A program made the translations under genes and the position numbers. Shown piece by piece: positions 27,301 through 42,437 of a stretch of DNA of 64,000 nucleotides. Under the pieces are notes generated by a model. The model had not been told where the DNA came from. It saw nothing but the letters and a program-made list of their open reading frames with translations, and ran no database searches. The stretch is from the NCBI RefSeq assembly GCF_050948215.1, contig NW_027488935.1, forward strand, positions 1-64,000, in the 5' to 3' direction. How positions within the stretch are numbered: the first letter of the stretch is position 1; the number at the start of each line of letters is the position of its first letter. The stretch is from Halictus rubicundus (lineage: Eukaryota > Arthropoda > Insecta > Hymenoptera > Halictidae).

Positions 27301-28100
27301 TCCTATCCTATCCTCTATCCTATCCTATCCTCTATCCTATCCTATCCTCTATCCTATCCTATCCTCTATCCTATCCTATCCTATCCTCTATCCTATCCTA
27401 TCCTCTATCCTATCCTCTATCCTATCCTATCCTCTATCCTATCCTATCCTCTATCCTATCCTATCCTCTATCCTATCCTATCCTCTATCCTATCCTATCC
27501 TCTATCCAATCCTATCCTCTATCCTATCCTATCCTCTATCCTATCCTATCCTCTATCCTATCCTATCCTCTATCCTATCCTATCCTCTATCCTATCCTAT
27601 CCTCTATCCTATCCTATCCTCTATCCTATCCTATCCTCTATCCTATCCTATCCTCTATCCTATCATATCCTCTATCCTATCCTATCCTCTATCCTATCCT
27701 ATCCTCTATCCTATCCTATCCTCTATCCTATCCTATCCTCTATCCTATCCTATCCTCTATCATATCCTATCCTCTATCCTATCCTATCCTCTATCCTATC
27801 CTATCCTCTATCCTATCCTATTCTCTATCCTATCCTCTATCCTATCCTATCCTCTATCCTATCCTATCCTCTATCCGATCCTATCCTTTATCCTATCCTA
27901 TCCTCTATCCTATCCTATCCTCTATCCTATCCTATCCTCTAGCCTATCCTGTCCTTTATCCTATCAAATCCCCTATCCTATCCTCTATCCTATCCTATCC
28001 TCTATCCTATCCTATCCTCTATCCTATCCTATCCTCTAACCTATCCTATTCTCTATCCTATCTTATCCTCTATCCTGTCATATCCTCTATCCTATAATAT
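21400..28100 (+). repeat. Higher-order tandem repeat of about 3.45-3.48 kb
   Basis: CATTCGTG landmarks at 21,672, 22,386 and 23,523 recur at 25,156, 25,852 and 26,973, giving offsets of 3,484, 3,466 and 3,450. Steps are about 17 bp; one extra base is explained by CAAATCCC (one C short) near 23,450. An additional landmark at 24,166 shows that the repeat is not a simple two-copy duplication. Boundaries are approximate. Confidence 0.6.
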
Positions 28101-29492
28101 CCTCTAACTATCCTATCATCTATCCAATCCTCTATCCTATCCTATCCTCTATCCTATCCTATCCTCTATCCTATCCTATCCTCTATCCTATCCTATCCTC
28201 TATCCTATCCTATCCTCTATCCTATCCTATCCTCTATCCTATCCTATCCTCTATACTATCATATCCTCTATCCTATAATATCCTCTAACTATCCTATCAT
28301 CTATCCAATCCTCTATCCTATCCTATCCTCTATCCTATCCTATCCTATATCCTTTCCTATCCTCTATCCTATCCTCTATCCTATCCTATCTTCTATGCTA
28401 TGCTATCCTCTATCCTATCAAATCCCCTATCCTATCCTCTATCCTATCCTATCCTCTATCCTATCCTATCCTCTATCCTATCCTATCCTCTATCCTATCC
28501 TATCCTCTATCCTATCCTATCCTCTATCCTATCCTATCCTCTATCCTATCCTATCCTCTATCCTATCCTATCCTCTATCCTATCCTATCCTCTATCCTAT
28601 CCTATCCTCTATCCTATCCTATCCTCTATCCTATCCTATCCTCTATCCTATCCTATCCTCTATCCTATCCTATCCTCTATCCTATCCTATCCTCTATCCT
28701 ATCCTATCCTCTATCCTATCCTCTATCCTATCCTATCCTATCCTCTATCCTATCCTATCCTATCCTATCGTCTATCCTATCCTATCCTCTATCCTATCCT
28801 ATCGTCTATCCTATCCTCTATCCTATCCTATCCTCTATCCTATCCTATCCTATATCCTATCCTATCCTCTATCCTATCCTATCCTCTATCCTATCCTATC
28901 GTCTATCCTATCCTCTATCCTACCCTATCCTCTATCCTATCCTATCCTCTATCCTATCCTATCTTCTATCCTATCCTATCCTCTATCCCATCCTATCGTG
29001 TATCCTATCCTATCCTATCCTCTATCCTATCCTATCCTCTATCCTATCCTATCCTCTATCCTATCCTATCCTATCCTCTATCCTATCCTATCCTCTATCC
29101 TATCCTATCCTCTATCCTATCCTATCCTATCGTCTATCCTATCCTATCCTCTATCCTATCCTATCGTCTATCCTATCCTCTATCCTATCCTATCCTCTAT
29201 CCTATCCTATCCTCTATCCTATCCTATCCTCTATCCTATCCTATCCTCTATCCTATTCTATCCTCTATCCCATCCTGTCCCCTATCCTATCCTATCTTCT
29301 ATACTATCCTATCCTCTATCCTATCAAATCCCCTATCCTATCCTCTATCCTATCCTATCCTATATCCTATCCTATCCTATCCTCAATCCTATCCTATCTT
29401 CTATACTATCCTATCCTCTATCCTATCAAATCCCCTATCCTATCCTCTATCGTATCCTATCCTCTATCCTATACTCAATCCTATCCTATCCT

Positions 29493-29625
29493 CTATAATA
29501 TCGTACACTCTAGCATATAATATCATCTATCCCTTCCTATTCTCTATCCTATACTATCCTCTATAATATCGTACACTCTATCCTATAATATCATCTATCC
29601 GTTCCTATTCTCTATCCTATCAAAT
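29493..29625 (+). repeat. GTACACTC block pair with private variants
   Basis: This copy has TCTAGCATATAATATC instead of TCTAGCCTATAATATC, and ATCCCTTCC instead of ATCCGTTCC. Both variants reappear in reverse complement at about 7,003-7,033 and nowhere else that I saw, tying the two halves of the window to one locus. Confidence 0.88.
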
Positions 29626-30230
29626 CCCCTATCAAATCCCCTATCCTATCCTCTATCCTATCCTATCCTCTATCCTATCCTATCCTCTATCCTATCCTAT
29701 CCTCTATCCTATCCTATCCTCTATCCTATCCTATCCTCTATCCTATCCTATCCTCTATACTATCATATCCTCTATCCTATATTATCCTCTAACTATCCTA
29801 TCATCTATCCAATCCTCTATCCTATCCTATCCTCTATCCTATCCTATCCTATATCCTGTCCTATCCTCTATCCTATCCTCTATCCTATCCTCTATCCTAT
29901 CCTCTATCATATCCTATCCTCTATCCTATCCTATCCTCTATCCTATCCTATCCTCTAGCCTCTCCTATCCTCTATCCTATCAAATCCCCTATCCTATCCT
30001 CTATCCTATCCTATCCTCTATCCTATCCTATCCTCTATCCTATCCTATCCTCTATCATATCCTATCCTCTATCCTATCCTATCCTCTATCCTATCCTATC
30101 CTATATCCTGTCCTATCCTCTATCCTATCCTCTATCCTATCCTCTATCCTATCCTCTATCATATCCTATCCTCTATCCTATCCTATCCTATCCTCTATCC
30201 TATCCTCTATCCTATCCTCAATCCTATCCT

Positions 30231-30680
30231 ATCCTCTATAATATCGTACACTCTAGCCTATAATATCATCTATCCGTTCCTATTCTCTATCCTATACTAT
30301 CCTCTATAATATCGTACACTCTATCCTATAATATCATCTATCCGTTCCTATTCTCTATCCTATCAAATCCCCTATCCTATCCTCTATCCTATCCTATCCT
30401 ATATCCTATCCTATCCTATCCTCAATCCTATCCTATCTTCTATACTATCCTATCCTCTATCCTATCAAATCCCCTATCCTATCCTCTATCGTATCCTATC
30501 CTCTATCCTATCCTCAATCCTATCCTATCCTCTATAATATCGTACACTCTAGCCTATAATATCATCTATCCGTTCCTATTCTCTATCCTATACTATCCTC
30601 TATAATATCGTACACTCTATCCTATAATATCATCTATCCGTTCCTATTCTCTATCCTATCAAATCCCCTATCAAATCCCC
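30231..30680 (+). repeat. GTACACTC block pairs (two, about 302 bp apart)
   Basis: Standard pair arrangement. The first sub-copy has TCTAGCC and the second TCTATCC, followed by tandem TATCAAATCCCC monomers near 30,660. Confidence 0.88.
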
Positions 30681-32532
30681 TATCCTATCCTCTATCCTAT
30701 CCTATCCTCTATCCTATCCTATCCTCTATCCTATCCTATCCTCTATCCTATCATATCCTCTATCCTATCCTATCCTCTATCCTATCCTATCCTCTATACT
30801 ATCATATCCTCTATCCTATAATATCCTCTAACTATCCTATCATCTATCCAATCCTCTATCCTATCCTATCCTCTATCCTATCCTATCCTATATCCTGTCC
30901 TATCCTCTATCCTATCCTCTATCCTATCCTCTATCCTATCCTCTATCCTATCCTATCTTCTATGCTATGCTATCCTCTATCCTATCAAATCCCCTATCCT
31001 ATCCTCTATCCTATCCTATCCTCTATCCTATCCTATCGTCTATCCTATCCTCTGTCCTACCCTATCCTCTATCCTATCATATCCTCTATCCTATCCTATC
31101 TTCTATCCTATCCTATCCTCTATCCTATCAAATCCCCTATCCTATCCTCTATCCTATCCTATCCTGTATCCTATCCAATCGTCTATCATCTATCCTCAAT
31201 CCTATCCATTCGTGTATCCTATCCAATCCTCTATACTATCCTATCCTCTATCCAATCCTCTATACTATCCTATCCTATCCTCTATCCAATCCTCTATACT
31301 ATCCTATCCTCTATCCTATCCTATCCTCTATCCTATCCTATCCTCTATCCTATTCTATCCTCTATCCTATCCTATCCTCTATCCTATCCTATCCTCTATC
31401 CTATCCTATCCTCTATCCTGTCCTATCCTCTATCCTATCCTATCCTCTATCCTATCCTATCCTCTATCCTATCCTATCCTCTATAATATCCTATCCTCTA
31501 TGCTATCCTATCCTCTATCCTATCCTATCCTCTATCCTATCCTATCCTCTATCCTATCCTATCCTCTATCCTATCCTATCCTCTAGCCTCTCCTATCCTC
31601 TATCCTATCAAATCCCCTATCCTATCCTCTATCCTATCCTATCCTCTATCCTATCCTATCCTCTATCCTATCCTATCCTCTATCATATCCTATCCTCTAT
31701 CCTATCCTATCCTCTATCCTATCCTATCCTCTATCCTATCCTATCCTCTATCCTATCCTATCCTCTATCCTATCCTATCCTCTATCCTATCCTATCCTCT
31801 ATACTATCATATCCTCTATCCTATAATATCCTCTAACTATCCTATCATCTATCCAATCCTCTATCCTATCCTATCCTCTATCCTATCCTATCCTATATCC
31901 TGTCCTATCCTCTATCCTATCCTCTATCCTATCCTCTATCCTATCCTCTATCCTATCCTCTATCCTATCCTATCTTCTATGCTATGCTATCCTCTATCCT
32001 ATCAAATCCCCTATCCTATCCTCTATCCTATCCTATCCTCTATCCTATCCTCTATCCTATCCTCTATCCTATCCTATCCTCTATCCTATCCTATCCTCTA
32101 TCCTATCCTATCCTCTATCCTATCCTATCCTCTATCCTATCCTATCCTCTATCCTATCCTATCCTCTATCCAATCCTATCCTCTATCCTATCCTATCCTC
32201 TATCCTATCCTATCCTCTATCCTATCCTATCCTCTATCCTATCCTATCCTCTATCCTATCCTATCCTCTATCCTATCCTATCCTCTATCCTATCCTATCC
32301 TCTATCCTATCCTATCCTCTATCCTATCATATCCTCTATCCTATCCTATCCTCTATCCTATCCTATCCTCTATCCTATCCTATCCTCTATCCTATCCTAT
32401 CCTCTATCCTATCCTATCCTCTATCCTATCCTATCCTCTATCCTATCCTATGCTCTATCCTATCCTATCCTCTATCCTATCCTATCCTATCCTCTATCCT
32501 ATCCTCTATCCTATCCTCAATCCTATCCTATC

Positions 32533-32970
32533 CTCTATAATATCGTACACTCTAGCCTATAATATCATCTATCCGTTCCTATTCTCTATCCTATACTATC
32601 CTCTATAATATCGTACACTCTATCCTATAATATCATCTATCCGTTCCTATTCTCTATCCTATCAAATCCCCTATCCTATCCTCTATCCTATCCTATCCTA
32701 TATCCTATCCTATCCTATCCTCAATCCTATCCTATCTTCTATACTATCCTATCCTCTATCCTATCAAATCCCCTATCCTATCCTCTATCGTATCCTATCC
32801 TCTATCCTATCCTCAATCCTATCCTATCCTCTATAATATCGTACACTCTAGCCTATAATATCATCTATCCGTTCCTATTCTCTATCCTATACTATCCTCT
32901 ATAATATCGTACACTCTATCCTATAATATCATCTATCCGTTCCTATTCTCTATCCTATCAAATCCCCTAT
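32533..32970 (+). repeat. GTACACTC block pairs, first copy of the 8.17-kb duplication
   Basis: CGTACACTC begins at 32,544. Its counterpart in the second copy begins at 40,709, an offset of exactly 8,165 bp. Confidence 0.88.
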
Positions 32971-34272
32971 CAAATCCCCTATCCTATCCTCTATCCTATC
33001 CTATCCTCTATCCTATCCTATCCTCTATCCTATCCTATCCTCTATCCTATCATATCCTCTATCCTATCCTATCCTCTATCCTATCCTATCCTCTATACTA
33101 TCATATCCTCTATCCTATAATATCCTCTAACTATCCTATCATCTATCCAATCCTCTATCCTATCCTATCCTCTATCCCATCCTATCCTATATCCTGTCCT
33201 ATCCTCTATCCTATCCTCTATCCTATCCTCTATCCTATCCTCTATCCTATCCTATCTTCTATGCTATGCTATCCTCTATCCTATCAAATCCCCTATCCTA
33301 TCCTCTATCCTATCCTATCCTCTATCCTATCCTATCGTCTATCCTATCGTCTGTCCTACCCTATCCTCTATCCTATCATATCCTCTATCCTATCCTATCT
33401 TCTATCCTATCCTATCCTCTATCCTATCAAATCCCCTATCCTATCCTCTATCCTATCCTATCCTGTATCCTATCCAATCGTCTATCATCTATCCTCAATC
33501 CTATCCATTCGTGTATCCTATCCAATCCTCTATACTATCCTATCCTCTATCCAATCCTCTATACTATCCTATCCTATCCTCTATCCAATCCTCTATACTA
33601 TCCTATCCTCTATCCTATCCTATCCTCTATCCTATCCTATCCTCTATCCTATTCTATCCTCTATCCTATCCTATCCTCTATCCTATCCTATCCTCTATCC
33701 TATCCTATCCTCTATCCTGTCCTATCCTCTATCCTATCCTATCCTCTATCCTATCCTATCCTCTATCCTATCCTATCCTCTATAATATCCTATCCTCTAT
33801 GCTATCCTATCCTCTATCCTATCCTATCCTCTATCCTATCCTATCCTCTATCCTATCCTATCCTCTATCCTATCCTATCCTCTATCCTATCCTCTATCCT
33901 ATCCTCTATCCTATCCTATCCTCTATCCTATCCTATCCTCTATCCTATCCTATACTCTATCCTATCCTATCCTCTATCCTATCCTATCCTCTATCCTATC
34001 CTATCCTCTATCCTATCCTATCCTCTATCCTATCATATCCTCTATCCTATCCTATCCTCTATCCTATCCTATCCTCTATCCTATCCTATCCTCTATCCTA
34101 TCCTATCCTCTATCCTATCCTATCCTCTATCCTATCCTATCCTCTATCCTATCCTATGCTCTATCCTATCCTATCCTCTATCCTATCCTATCCTCTATCC
34201 TATCCTATCCTCTATCCTATCCTATCCTATCCTCTATCCTATCCTCTATCCTATCCTCAATCCTATCCTATC

Positions 34273-34710
34273 CTCTATAATATCGTACACTCTAGCCTAT
34301 AATATCATCTATCCGTTCCTATTCTCTATCCTATACTATCCTCTATAATATCGTACACTCTATCCTATAATATCATCTATCCGTTCCTATTCTCTATCCT
34401 ATCAAATCCCCTATCCTATCCTCTATCCTATCCTATCCTATATCCTATCCTATCCTATCCTCAATCCTATCCTATCTTCTATACTATCCTATCCTCTATC
34501 CTATCAAATCCCCTATCCTATCCTCTATCGTATCCTATCCTCTATCCTATCCTCAATCCTATCCTATCCTCTATAATATCGTACACTCTAGCCTATAATA
34601 TCATCTATCCGTTCCTATTCTCTATCCTATACTATCCTCTATAATATCGTACACTCTATCCTATAATATCATCTATCCGTTCCTATTCTCTATCCTATCA
34701 AATCCCCTAT
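34273..34710 (+). repeat. GTACACTC block pairs
   Basis: Same two-pair arrangement. The counterpart in the second large copy is at about 42,438-42,880, consistent with the 8,165-bp offset. Confidence 0.88.
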
Positions 34711-36773
34711 CAAATCCCCTATCCTATCCTCTATCCTATCCTATCCTCTATCCTATCCTATCCTCTATCCTATCCTATCCTCTATCCTATCATATCCTCT
34801 ATCCTATCCTATCCTCTATCCTATCCTATCCCCTATACTATCATATCCTCTATCCTATAATATCCTCTAACTATCCTATCATCTATCCAATCCTCTATCC
34901 TATCCTATCCTCTATCCTATCCTATCCTATATCCTGTCCTATCCTCTATCCTATCCTCTATCCTATCCTCTATCCTATCCTCTATCCTATCCTATCTTCT
35001 ATGCTATGCTATCCTCTATCCTATCAAATCCCCTATCCTATCCTCTATCCTATCCTATCCTCTATCCTATCCTATCGTCTATCCTATCCTCTGTCCTACC
35101 CTATCCTCTATCCTATCATATCCTCTATCCTATCCTATCTTCTATCCTATCCTATCCTCTATCCTATCAAATCCCCTATCCTATCCTCTATCCTATCCTA
35201 TCCTGTATCCTATCCAATCGTCTATCATCTATCCTCAATCCTATCCATTCGTGTATCCTATCCAATCCTCTATACTATCCTATCCTCTATCCAATCCTCT
35301 ATACTATCCTATCCTATCCTCTATCCAATCCTCTATACTATCCTATCCTCTATCCTATCCTATCCTCTATCCTATCCTATCCTCTATCCTATTCTATCCT
35401 CTATCCTATCCTATCCTCTATCCTATCCTATCCTCTATCCTATCCTATCCTCTATCCTGTCCTATCCTCTATCCTATCCTATCCTCTATCCTATCCTATC
35501 CTCTATCCTATCCTATCCTCTATAATATCCTATCCTCTATGCTATCCTATCCTCTATCCTATCCTATCCTCTATCCTATCCTATCCTCTATCCTATCCTA
35601 TCCTCTATCCTATCCTATCCTCTATCCTATCCTCTATCCTATCCTCTATCCTATCCTATCCTCTATCCTATCCTATCCTCTATCCTATCCTATCCTCTAG
35701 CCTCTCCTATCCTCTATCCTATCAAATCCCCTATCCTATCCTCTATCCTATCCTATCCTCTATCCTATCCTATCCTCTATCCTATCCTATCCTCTATCAT
35801 ATCCTATCCTCTATCCTATCCTATCCTCTATCCTATCCTATCCTCTATCCTATCCTATCCTCTATCCTATCCTATCCTCTATCCTATCCTATCCTCTATC
35901 CTATCCTATCCTCTATACTATCATATCCTCTATCCTATAATATCCTCTAACTATCCTATCATCTATCCAATCCTCTATCCTATCCTATCCTCTATCCTAT
36001 CCTATCCTATATCCTGTCCTATCCTCTATCCTATCCTCTATCCTATCCTCTATCCTATCCTCTATCCTATCCTCTATCCTATCCTATCTTCTATGCTATG
36101 CTATCCTCTATCCTATCAAATCCCCTATCCTATCCTCTATCCTATCCTATCCTCTATCCTATCCTATCGTCTATCCTATCCTCTGTCCTACCCTATCCTC
36201 TATCCTATCATATCCTCTATCCTATCCTATCTTCTATCCTATCCTATCCTCTATCCTGTCAAATCCCCTATCCTATCCTCTATCCTATCCTATCCTGTAT
36301 CCTATCCAATCCTCTATCATCTATCCTCAATCCTATCCATTCGTGTATCCTATCCAATCCTCTATACTATCCTATCCTCTATCCAATCCTCTATACTATC
36401 CTATCCTCTATCCTATCCTATCCTCTATCCTATCCTATCCTCTATCCTATTCTATCCTCTATCCTATCCTATCCTCTATCCTATCCTATCCTCTATCCTA
36501 TCCTATCCTCTATCCTATCCTATCCTCTATCCTATCCTATCCTCTATCCTATCCTATCCTCTATCCTATCCTATCCTCTATCCTATCCTATCCGCTATCC
36601 TATCCTATCCTCTATCCTATCCTATCCTCTATCCTATCCTATCCTCTATCCTATCATATCCTCTATCCTATCCTATCCTCTATCCTATCCTATCCTCTAT
36701 CCTATCCTATCCTCTATCCTATCCTATCCTATCCTCTATCCTATCCTCTATCCTATCCTCAATCCTATCCTAT

Positions 36774-37215
36774 CCTCTATAATATCGTACACTCTAGCCT
36801 ATAATATCATCTATCCGTTCCTATTCTCTATCCTATACTATCCTCTATAATATCGTACACTCTATCCTATAATATCATCTATCCGTTCCTATTCTCTATC
36901 CTATCAAATCCCCTATCCTATCCTCTATCCTATCCTATCCTATATCCTATCCTATCCTATCCTCAATCCTATCCTATCTTCTATACTATCCTATCCTCTA
37001 TCCTATCAAATCCCCTATCCTATCCTCTATCGTATCCTATCCTCTATCCTATCCTCAATCCTATCCTATCCTCTATAATATCGTACACTCTAGCCTATAA
37101 TATCATCTATCCGTTCCTATTCTCTATCCTATACTATCCTCTATAATATCGTACACTCTATCCTATAATATCATCTATCCGTTCCTATTCTCTATCCTAT
37201 CAAATCCCCTATCAA
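36774..37215 (+). repeat. GTACACTC block pairs
   Basis: CGTACACTC begins at 36,786 and 37,082. The counterparts begin at 44,951 and 45,247, both exactly 8,165 bp away. Confidence 0.88.
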
Positions 37216-40200
37216 ATCCCCTATCCTATCCTCTATCCTATCCTATCCTCTATCCTATCCTATCCTCTATCCTATCCTATCCTCTATCCTATCCTATCCT
37301 CTATCCTATCCTATCCTCTATCCTATCCTATCGTCTATCCTATCCTCTGTCCTACCCTATCCTCTATCCTATCATATCCTCTATCCTATCCTATCTTCTA
37401 TCCTATCCTATCCTCTATCCTACCAAATCCCCTATCCTATCCTCTATCCTATCCTATCCTGTATCCTATCCAATCCTCTATCATCTATCCTCAATCCTAT
37501 CCATTCGTGTATCCTATCCAATCCTCTATACTATCCTATCCTCTATCCAATCCTCTATACTATCCTATCCTCTATCCTATCCTATCCTCTATCCTATTCT
37601 ATCCTCTATCCTATCCTATCCTCTATCCTATCCTATCCTCTATCCTATCCTATCCTCTATCCTATCCTATCCTCTATCCTATCCTATCCTCTATCCTATC
37701 CTATCCTCTATCCTATCCTATCCTCTATCCTATCCTATCCTCTATCCTATCCTATCCTCTAACCTATCCTATCCTCTATCCTATCTTATCCTCTATCCTG
37801 TCATATCCTCTATCCTATAATATCCTCTAACTATCCTATCATCTATCCAATCCTCTATCCTATCCTATCCTCTATCCTATCCTATCCTCTATCCTATCCT
37901 ATCCTCTATCCTATCCTATCCTCTATCCTATCCTATCCTCTATCCTATCCTATCCTCTATCCTATCCTATCCTCTATCCTATCCTATCCTCTATCCTATC
38001 CTATCCTCTATACTATCATATCCTCTATCCTATAATATCCTCTAACTATCCTATCATCTATCCAATCCTCTATCCTATCCTATCCTCTATCCTATCCTAT
38101 CCTATATCCTGTCCTATCCTCTATCCTATCCTCTATCCTATCCTCTATCCTATCCTCTATCCTATCCTCTATCCTATCCTATCTTCTATGCTATGCTATC
38201 CTCTATCCTATCAAATCCCCTATCCTATCCTCTATCCTATCCTATCCTCTATCCTATCCTATCGTCTATCCTATCCTCTGTCCTACCCTATCCTCTATCC
38301 TATCATATCCTCTATCCTATCCTATCTTCTATCCTATCCTATCCTCTATCCTATCAAATCCCCTATCCTATCCTCTATCCTATCCTATCCTGTATCCTAT
38401 CCAATCCTCTATCATCTATCCTCAATCCTATCCATTCGTGTATCCTATCCAATCCTCTATACTATCCTATCCTCTATCCAATCCTCTATACTATCCTATC
38501 CTCTATCCTATCCTATCCTCTATCCTATCCTATCCTCTATCGTATTCTATCCTCTATCCTATCCTATCCTCTATCCTATCCTATCCTCTATCCTATCCTA
38601 TCCTCTATCCTATCCTATCCTCTATCCTATCCTATCCTCTATCCTATCCTATCCTCTATCCTATCCTATCCTCTATCCTATCCTATCCTCTATCCTATCC
38701 TATCCTCTATCCTATCCTATCCTCTATCCTATCCTATCCTCTATCCTATCCTATCCTCTATCCTATCCTATCCTCTATCCTATCCTATCCTCTATCCTAT
38801 CCTATCCTCTATCCTATCCTATCCTCTATCCTATCCTATCCTCTATCCTATCCTATCCTCTATCCTATCCTATCCTCTATCCTATCCTCTATCCTATCCT
38901 CTATCCTATCCTATCCTCTATCCTATCCTATCCTCTATCCTACCTATCCTCTATCCTATCCTATCCTCTAGCCTCTCCTATCCTCTATCCTATCAAATCC
39001 CCTATCCTATCCTCTATCCTATCCTATCCTCTATCCTATCCTATCCTCTATCCTATCCTATCCTCTATCATATCCTATCCTCTATCCTATCCTATCCTCT
39101 ATCCTATCCTATCCTCTATCCTATCCTATTCTCTATCCTATCCTCTATCCTATCCTATCCTCTATCCTATCCTATCTTCTATCCGATCCTATCCTTTATC
39201 CTATCCTATCCTCTATCCTATCCTATCCTCTATCCTATCCTATCCTCTAGCCTATCCTATCCTTTATCCTATCAAATCCCCTATCCTATCCTCTATCCTA
39301 TCCTATCCTCTATCCTATCCTATCCTCTATCCTATCCTATCCTCTATCCTATCCTATCCTCTAACCTATCCTATCCTCTATCCTATCTTATCCTCTATCC
39401 TGTCATATCCTCTATCCTATAATATCCTCTAACTATCCTATCATCTATCCAATCCTCTATCCTATCCTATCCTCTATCCTATCCTATCCTCTATCCTATC
39501 CTATCCTCTATCCTATCCTATCCTCTATCCTATCCTCTATCCTATCCTCTATCCTAGCCTATCCTCTATCCTCTATCGTATCCAATCCTCTATCCTATCC
39601 TATCCTCTATCGTATTCTATCCTCTATCCTATCCTATCCTCTATCCTATCCTATCCTCTATCCTATCCTATCCTCTATCCTATCCTATCCTCTATCCTAT
39701 CCTATCCTCTATCCTATCCTATCCTCTATCCTATCCTATCCTCTATCCTATCCTATCCTCTATCCTATCCTATCCTCTATCCTATCCTATCCTCTATCCT
39801 ATCCTATCCTCTATCATATCCTATCCTCTATCCTATCCTATCCTCTATCCTATCCTATCCTCTATCCTATCCTATCCTCTATCCTATCCTATCCTCTATC
39901 CTATCCTATCCTCTATCCTATCCTATCCTCTATACTATCATATCCTCTATCCTATAATATCCTCTAACTATCCTATCATCTATCCAATCCTCTATCCTAT
40001 CCTATCCTCTATCCTATCCTATCCTATATCCTGTCCTATCCTCTATCCTATCCTCTATCCTATCCTCTATCCTATCCTCTATCCTATCCTCTATCCTATC
40101 CTATCTTCTATGCTATGCTATCCTCTATCCTATCAAATCCCCTATCCTATCCTCTATCCTATCCTATCCTCTATCCTATCCTCTATCCTATCCTCTATCC

Positions 40201-40696
40201 TATCCTATCCTCTATCCTATCCTATCCTCTATCCTATCCTATCCTCTATCCTATCCTATCCTCTATCCTATCCTATCCTCTATCCTATCCTATCCTCTAT
40301 CCAATCCTATCCTCTATCCTATCCTATCCTCTATCCTATCCTATCCTCTATCCTATCCTATCCTCTATCCTATCCTATCCTCTATCCTATCCTATCCTCT
40401 ATCCTATCCTATCCTCTATCCTATCCTATCCTCTATCCTATCCTATCCTCTATCCTATCATATCCTCTATCCTATCCTATCCTCTATCCTATCCTATCCT
40501 CTATCCTATCCTATCCTCTATCCTATCCTATCCTCTATCCTATCCTATCCTCTATCCTATCCTATCCTCTATCCTATCCTATGCTCTATCCTATCCTATC
40601 CTCTATCCTATCCTATCCTCTATCCTATCCTATCCTCTATCCTATCCTATCCTATCCTCTATCCTATCCTCTATCCTATCCTCAATCCTATCCTAT

Positions 40697-41140
40697 CCTC
40701 TATAATATCGTACACTCTAGCCTATAATATCATCTATCCGTTCCTATTCTCTATCCTATACTATCCTCTATAATATCGTACACTCTATCCTATAATATCA
40801 TCTATCCGTTCCTATTCTCTATCCTATCAAATCCCCTATCCTATCCTCTATCCTATCCTATCCTATATCCTATCCTATCCTATCCTCAATCCTATCCTAT
40901 CTTCTATACTATCCTATCCTCTATCCTATCAAATCCCCTATCCTATCCTCTATCGTATCCTATCCTCTATCCTATCCTCAATCCTATCCTATCCTCTATA
41001 ATATCGTACACTCTAGCCTATAATATCATCTATCCGTTCCTATTCTCTATCCTATACTATCCTCTATAATATCGTACACTCTATCCTATAATATCATCTA
41101 TCCGTTCCTATTCTCTATCCTATCAAATCCCCTATCAAAT
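40697..41140 (+). repeat. GTACACTC block pairs, second copy of the 8.17-kb duplication
   Basis: Counterpart of 32,533-32,970 at an 8,165-bp offset, with the same internal order of variants. Confidence 0.88.
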
Positions 41141-42437
41141 CCCCTATCCTATCCTCTATCCTATCCTATCCTCTATCCTATCCTATCCTCTATCCTATCC
41201 TATCCTCTATCCTATCATATCCTCTATCCTATCCTATCCTCTATCCTATCCTATCCTCTATACTATCATATCCTCTATCCTATAATATCCTCTAACTATC
41301 CTATCATCTATCCAATCCTCTATCCTATCCTATCCTCTATCCTATCCTATCCTATATCCTGTCCTATCCTCTATCCTATCCTCTATCCTATCCTCTATCC
41401 TATCCTCTATCCTATCCTATCTTCTATGCTATGCTATCCTCTATCCTATCAAATCCCCTATCCTATCCTCTATCCTATCCTATCCTCTATCCTATCCTAT
41501 CGTCTATCCTATCCTCTGTCCTACCCTATCCTCTATCCTATCATATCCTCTATCCTATCCTATCTTCTATCCTATCCTATCCTCTATCCTATCAAATCCC
41601 CTATCCTATCCTCTATCCTATCCTATCCTGTATCCTATCCAATCGTCTATCATCTATCCTCAATCCTATCCATTCGTGTATCCTATCCAATCCTCTATAC
41701 TATCCTATCCTCTATCCAATCCTCTATACTATCCTATCCTATCCTCTATCCAATCCTCTATACTATCCTATCCTCTATCCTATCCTATCCTCTATCCTAT
41801 CCTATCCTCTATCCTATTCTATCCTCTATCCTATCCTATCCTCTATCCTATCCTATCCTCTATCCTATCCTATCCTCTATCCTGTCCTATCCTCTATCCT
41901 ATCCTATCCTCTATCCTATCCTATCCTCTATCCTATCCTATCCTCTATAATATCCTATCCTCTATGCTATCCTATCCTCTATCCTATCCTATCCTCTATC
42001 CTATCCTATCCTCTATCCTATCCTATCCTCTATCCTATCCTATCCTCTATCCTATCCTCTATCCTATCCTCTATCCTATCCTATCCTCTATCCTATCCTA
42101 TCCTCTATCCTATCCTATACTCTATCCTATCCTATCCTCTATCCTATCCTATCCTCTATCCTATCCTATCCTCTATCCTATCCTATCCTCTATCCTATCA
42201 TATCCTCTATCCTATCCTATCCTCTATCCTATCCTATCCTCTATCCTATCCTATCCTCTATCCTATCCTATCCTCTATCCTATCCTATCCTCTATCCTAT
42301 CCTATCCTCTATCCTATCCTATGCTCTATCCTATCCTATCCTCTATCCTATCCTATCCTCTATCCTATCCTATCCTCTATCCTATCCTATCCTATCCTCT
42401 ATCCTATCCTCTATCCTATCCTCAATCCTATCCTATC

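Larger units (their letters stand above)
31650..39770 (+). repeat. 8.17-kb higher-order repeat, copy 1
   Basis: The order of variant monomers matches the next block. The pairing starts after about 31,640: TCTATCATATCC at 31,680 pairs with 39,811, while the AGCCTCTCC motif at 31,587 has no partner. Offsets to copy 2 are 8,131 at 31,979, 8,165 from 32,544 to 37,082, and 8,182 at 38,188. Copy 1 contains an extra segment of about 585 bp around 38.8-39.4 kb that copy 2 lacks. Confidence 0.85.

Noticed and set aside
1..36620. Genuine biological palindrome or inverted duplication, such as an amplification fold-back
   Set aside because: The centre is occupied by an adapter-shaped element, the arms share private variants, and one arm carries one-sided read errors and shifted calls.
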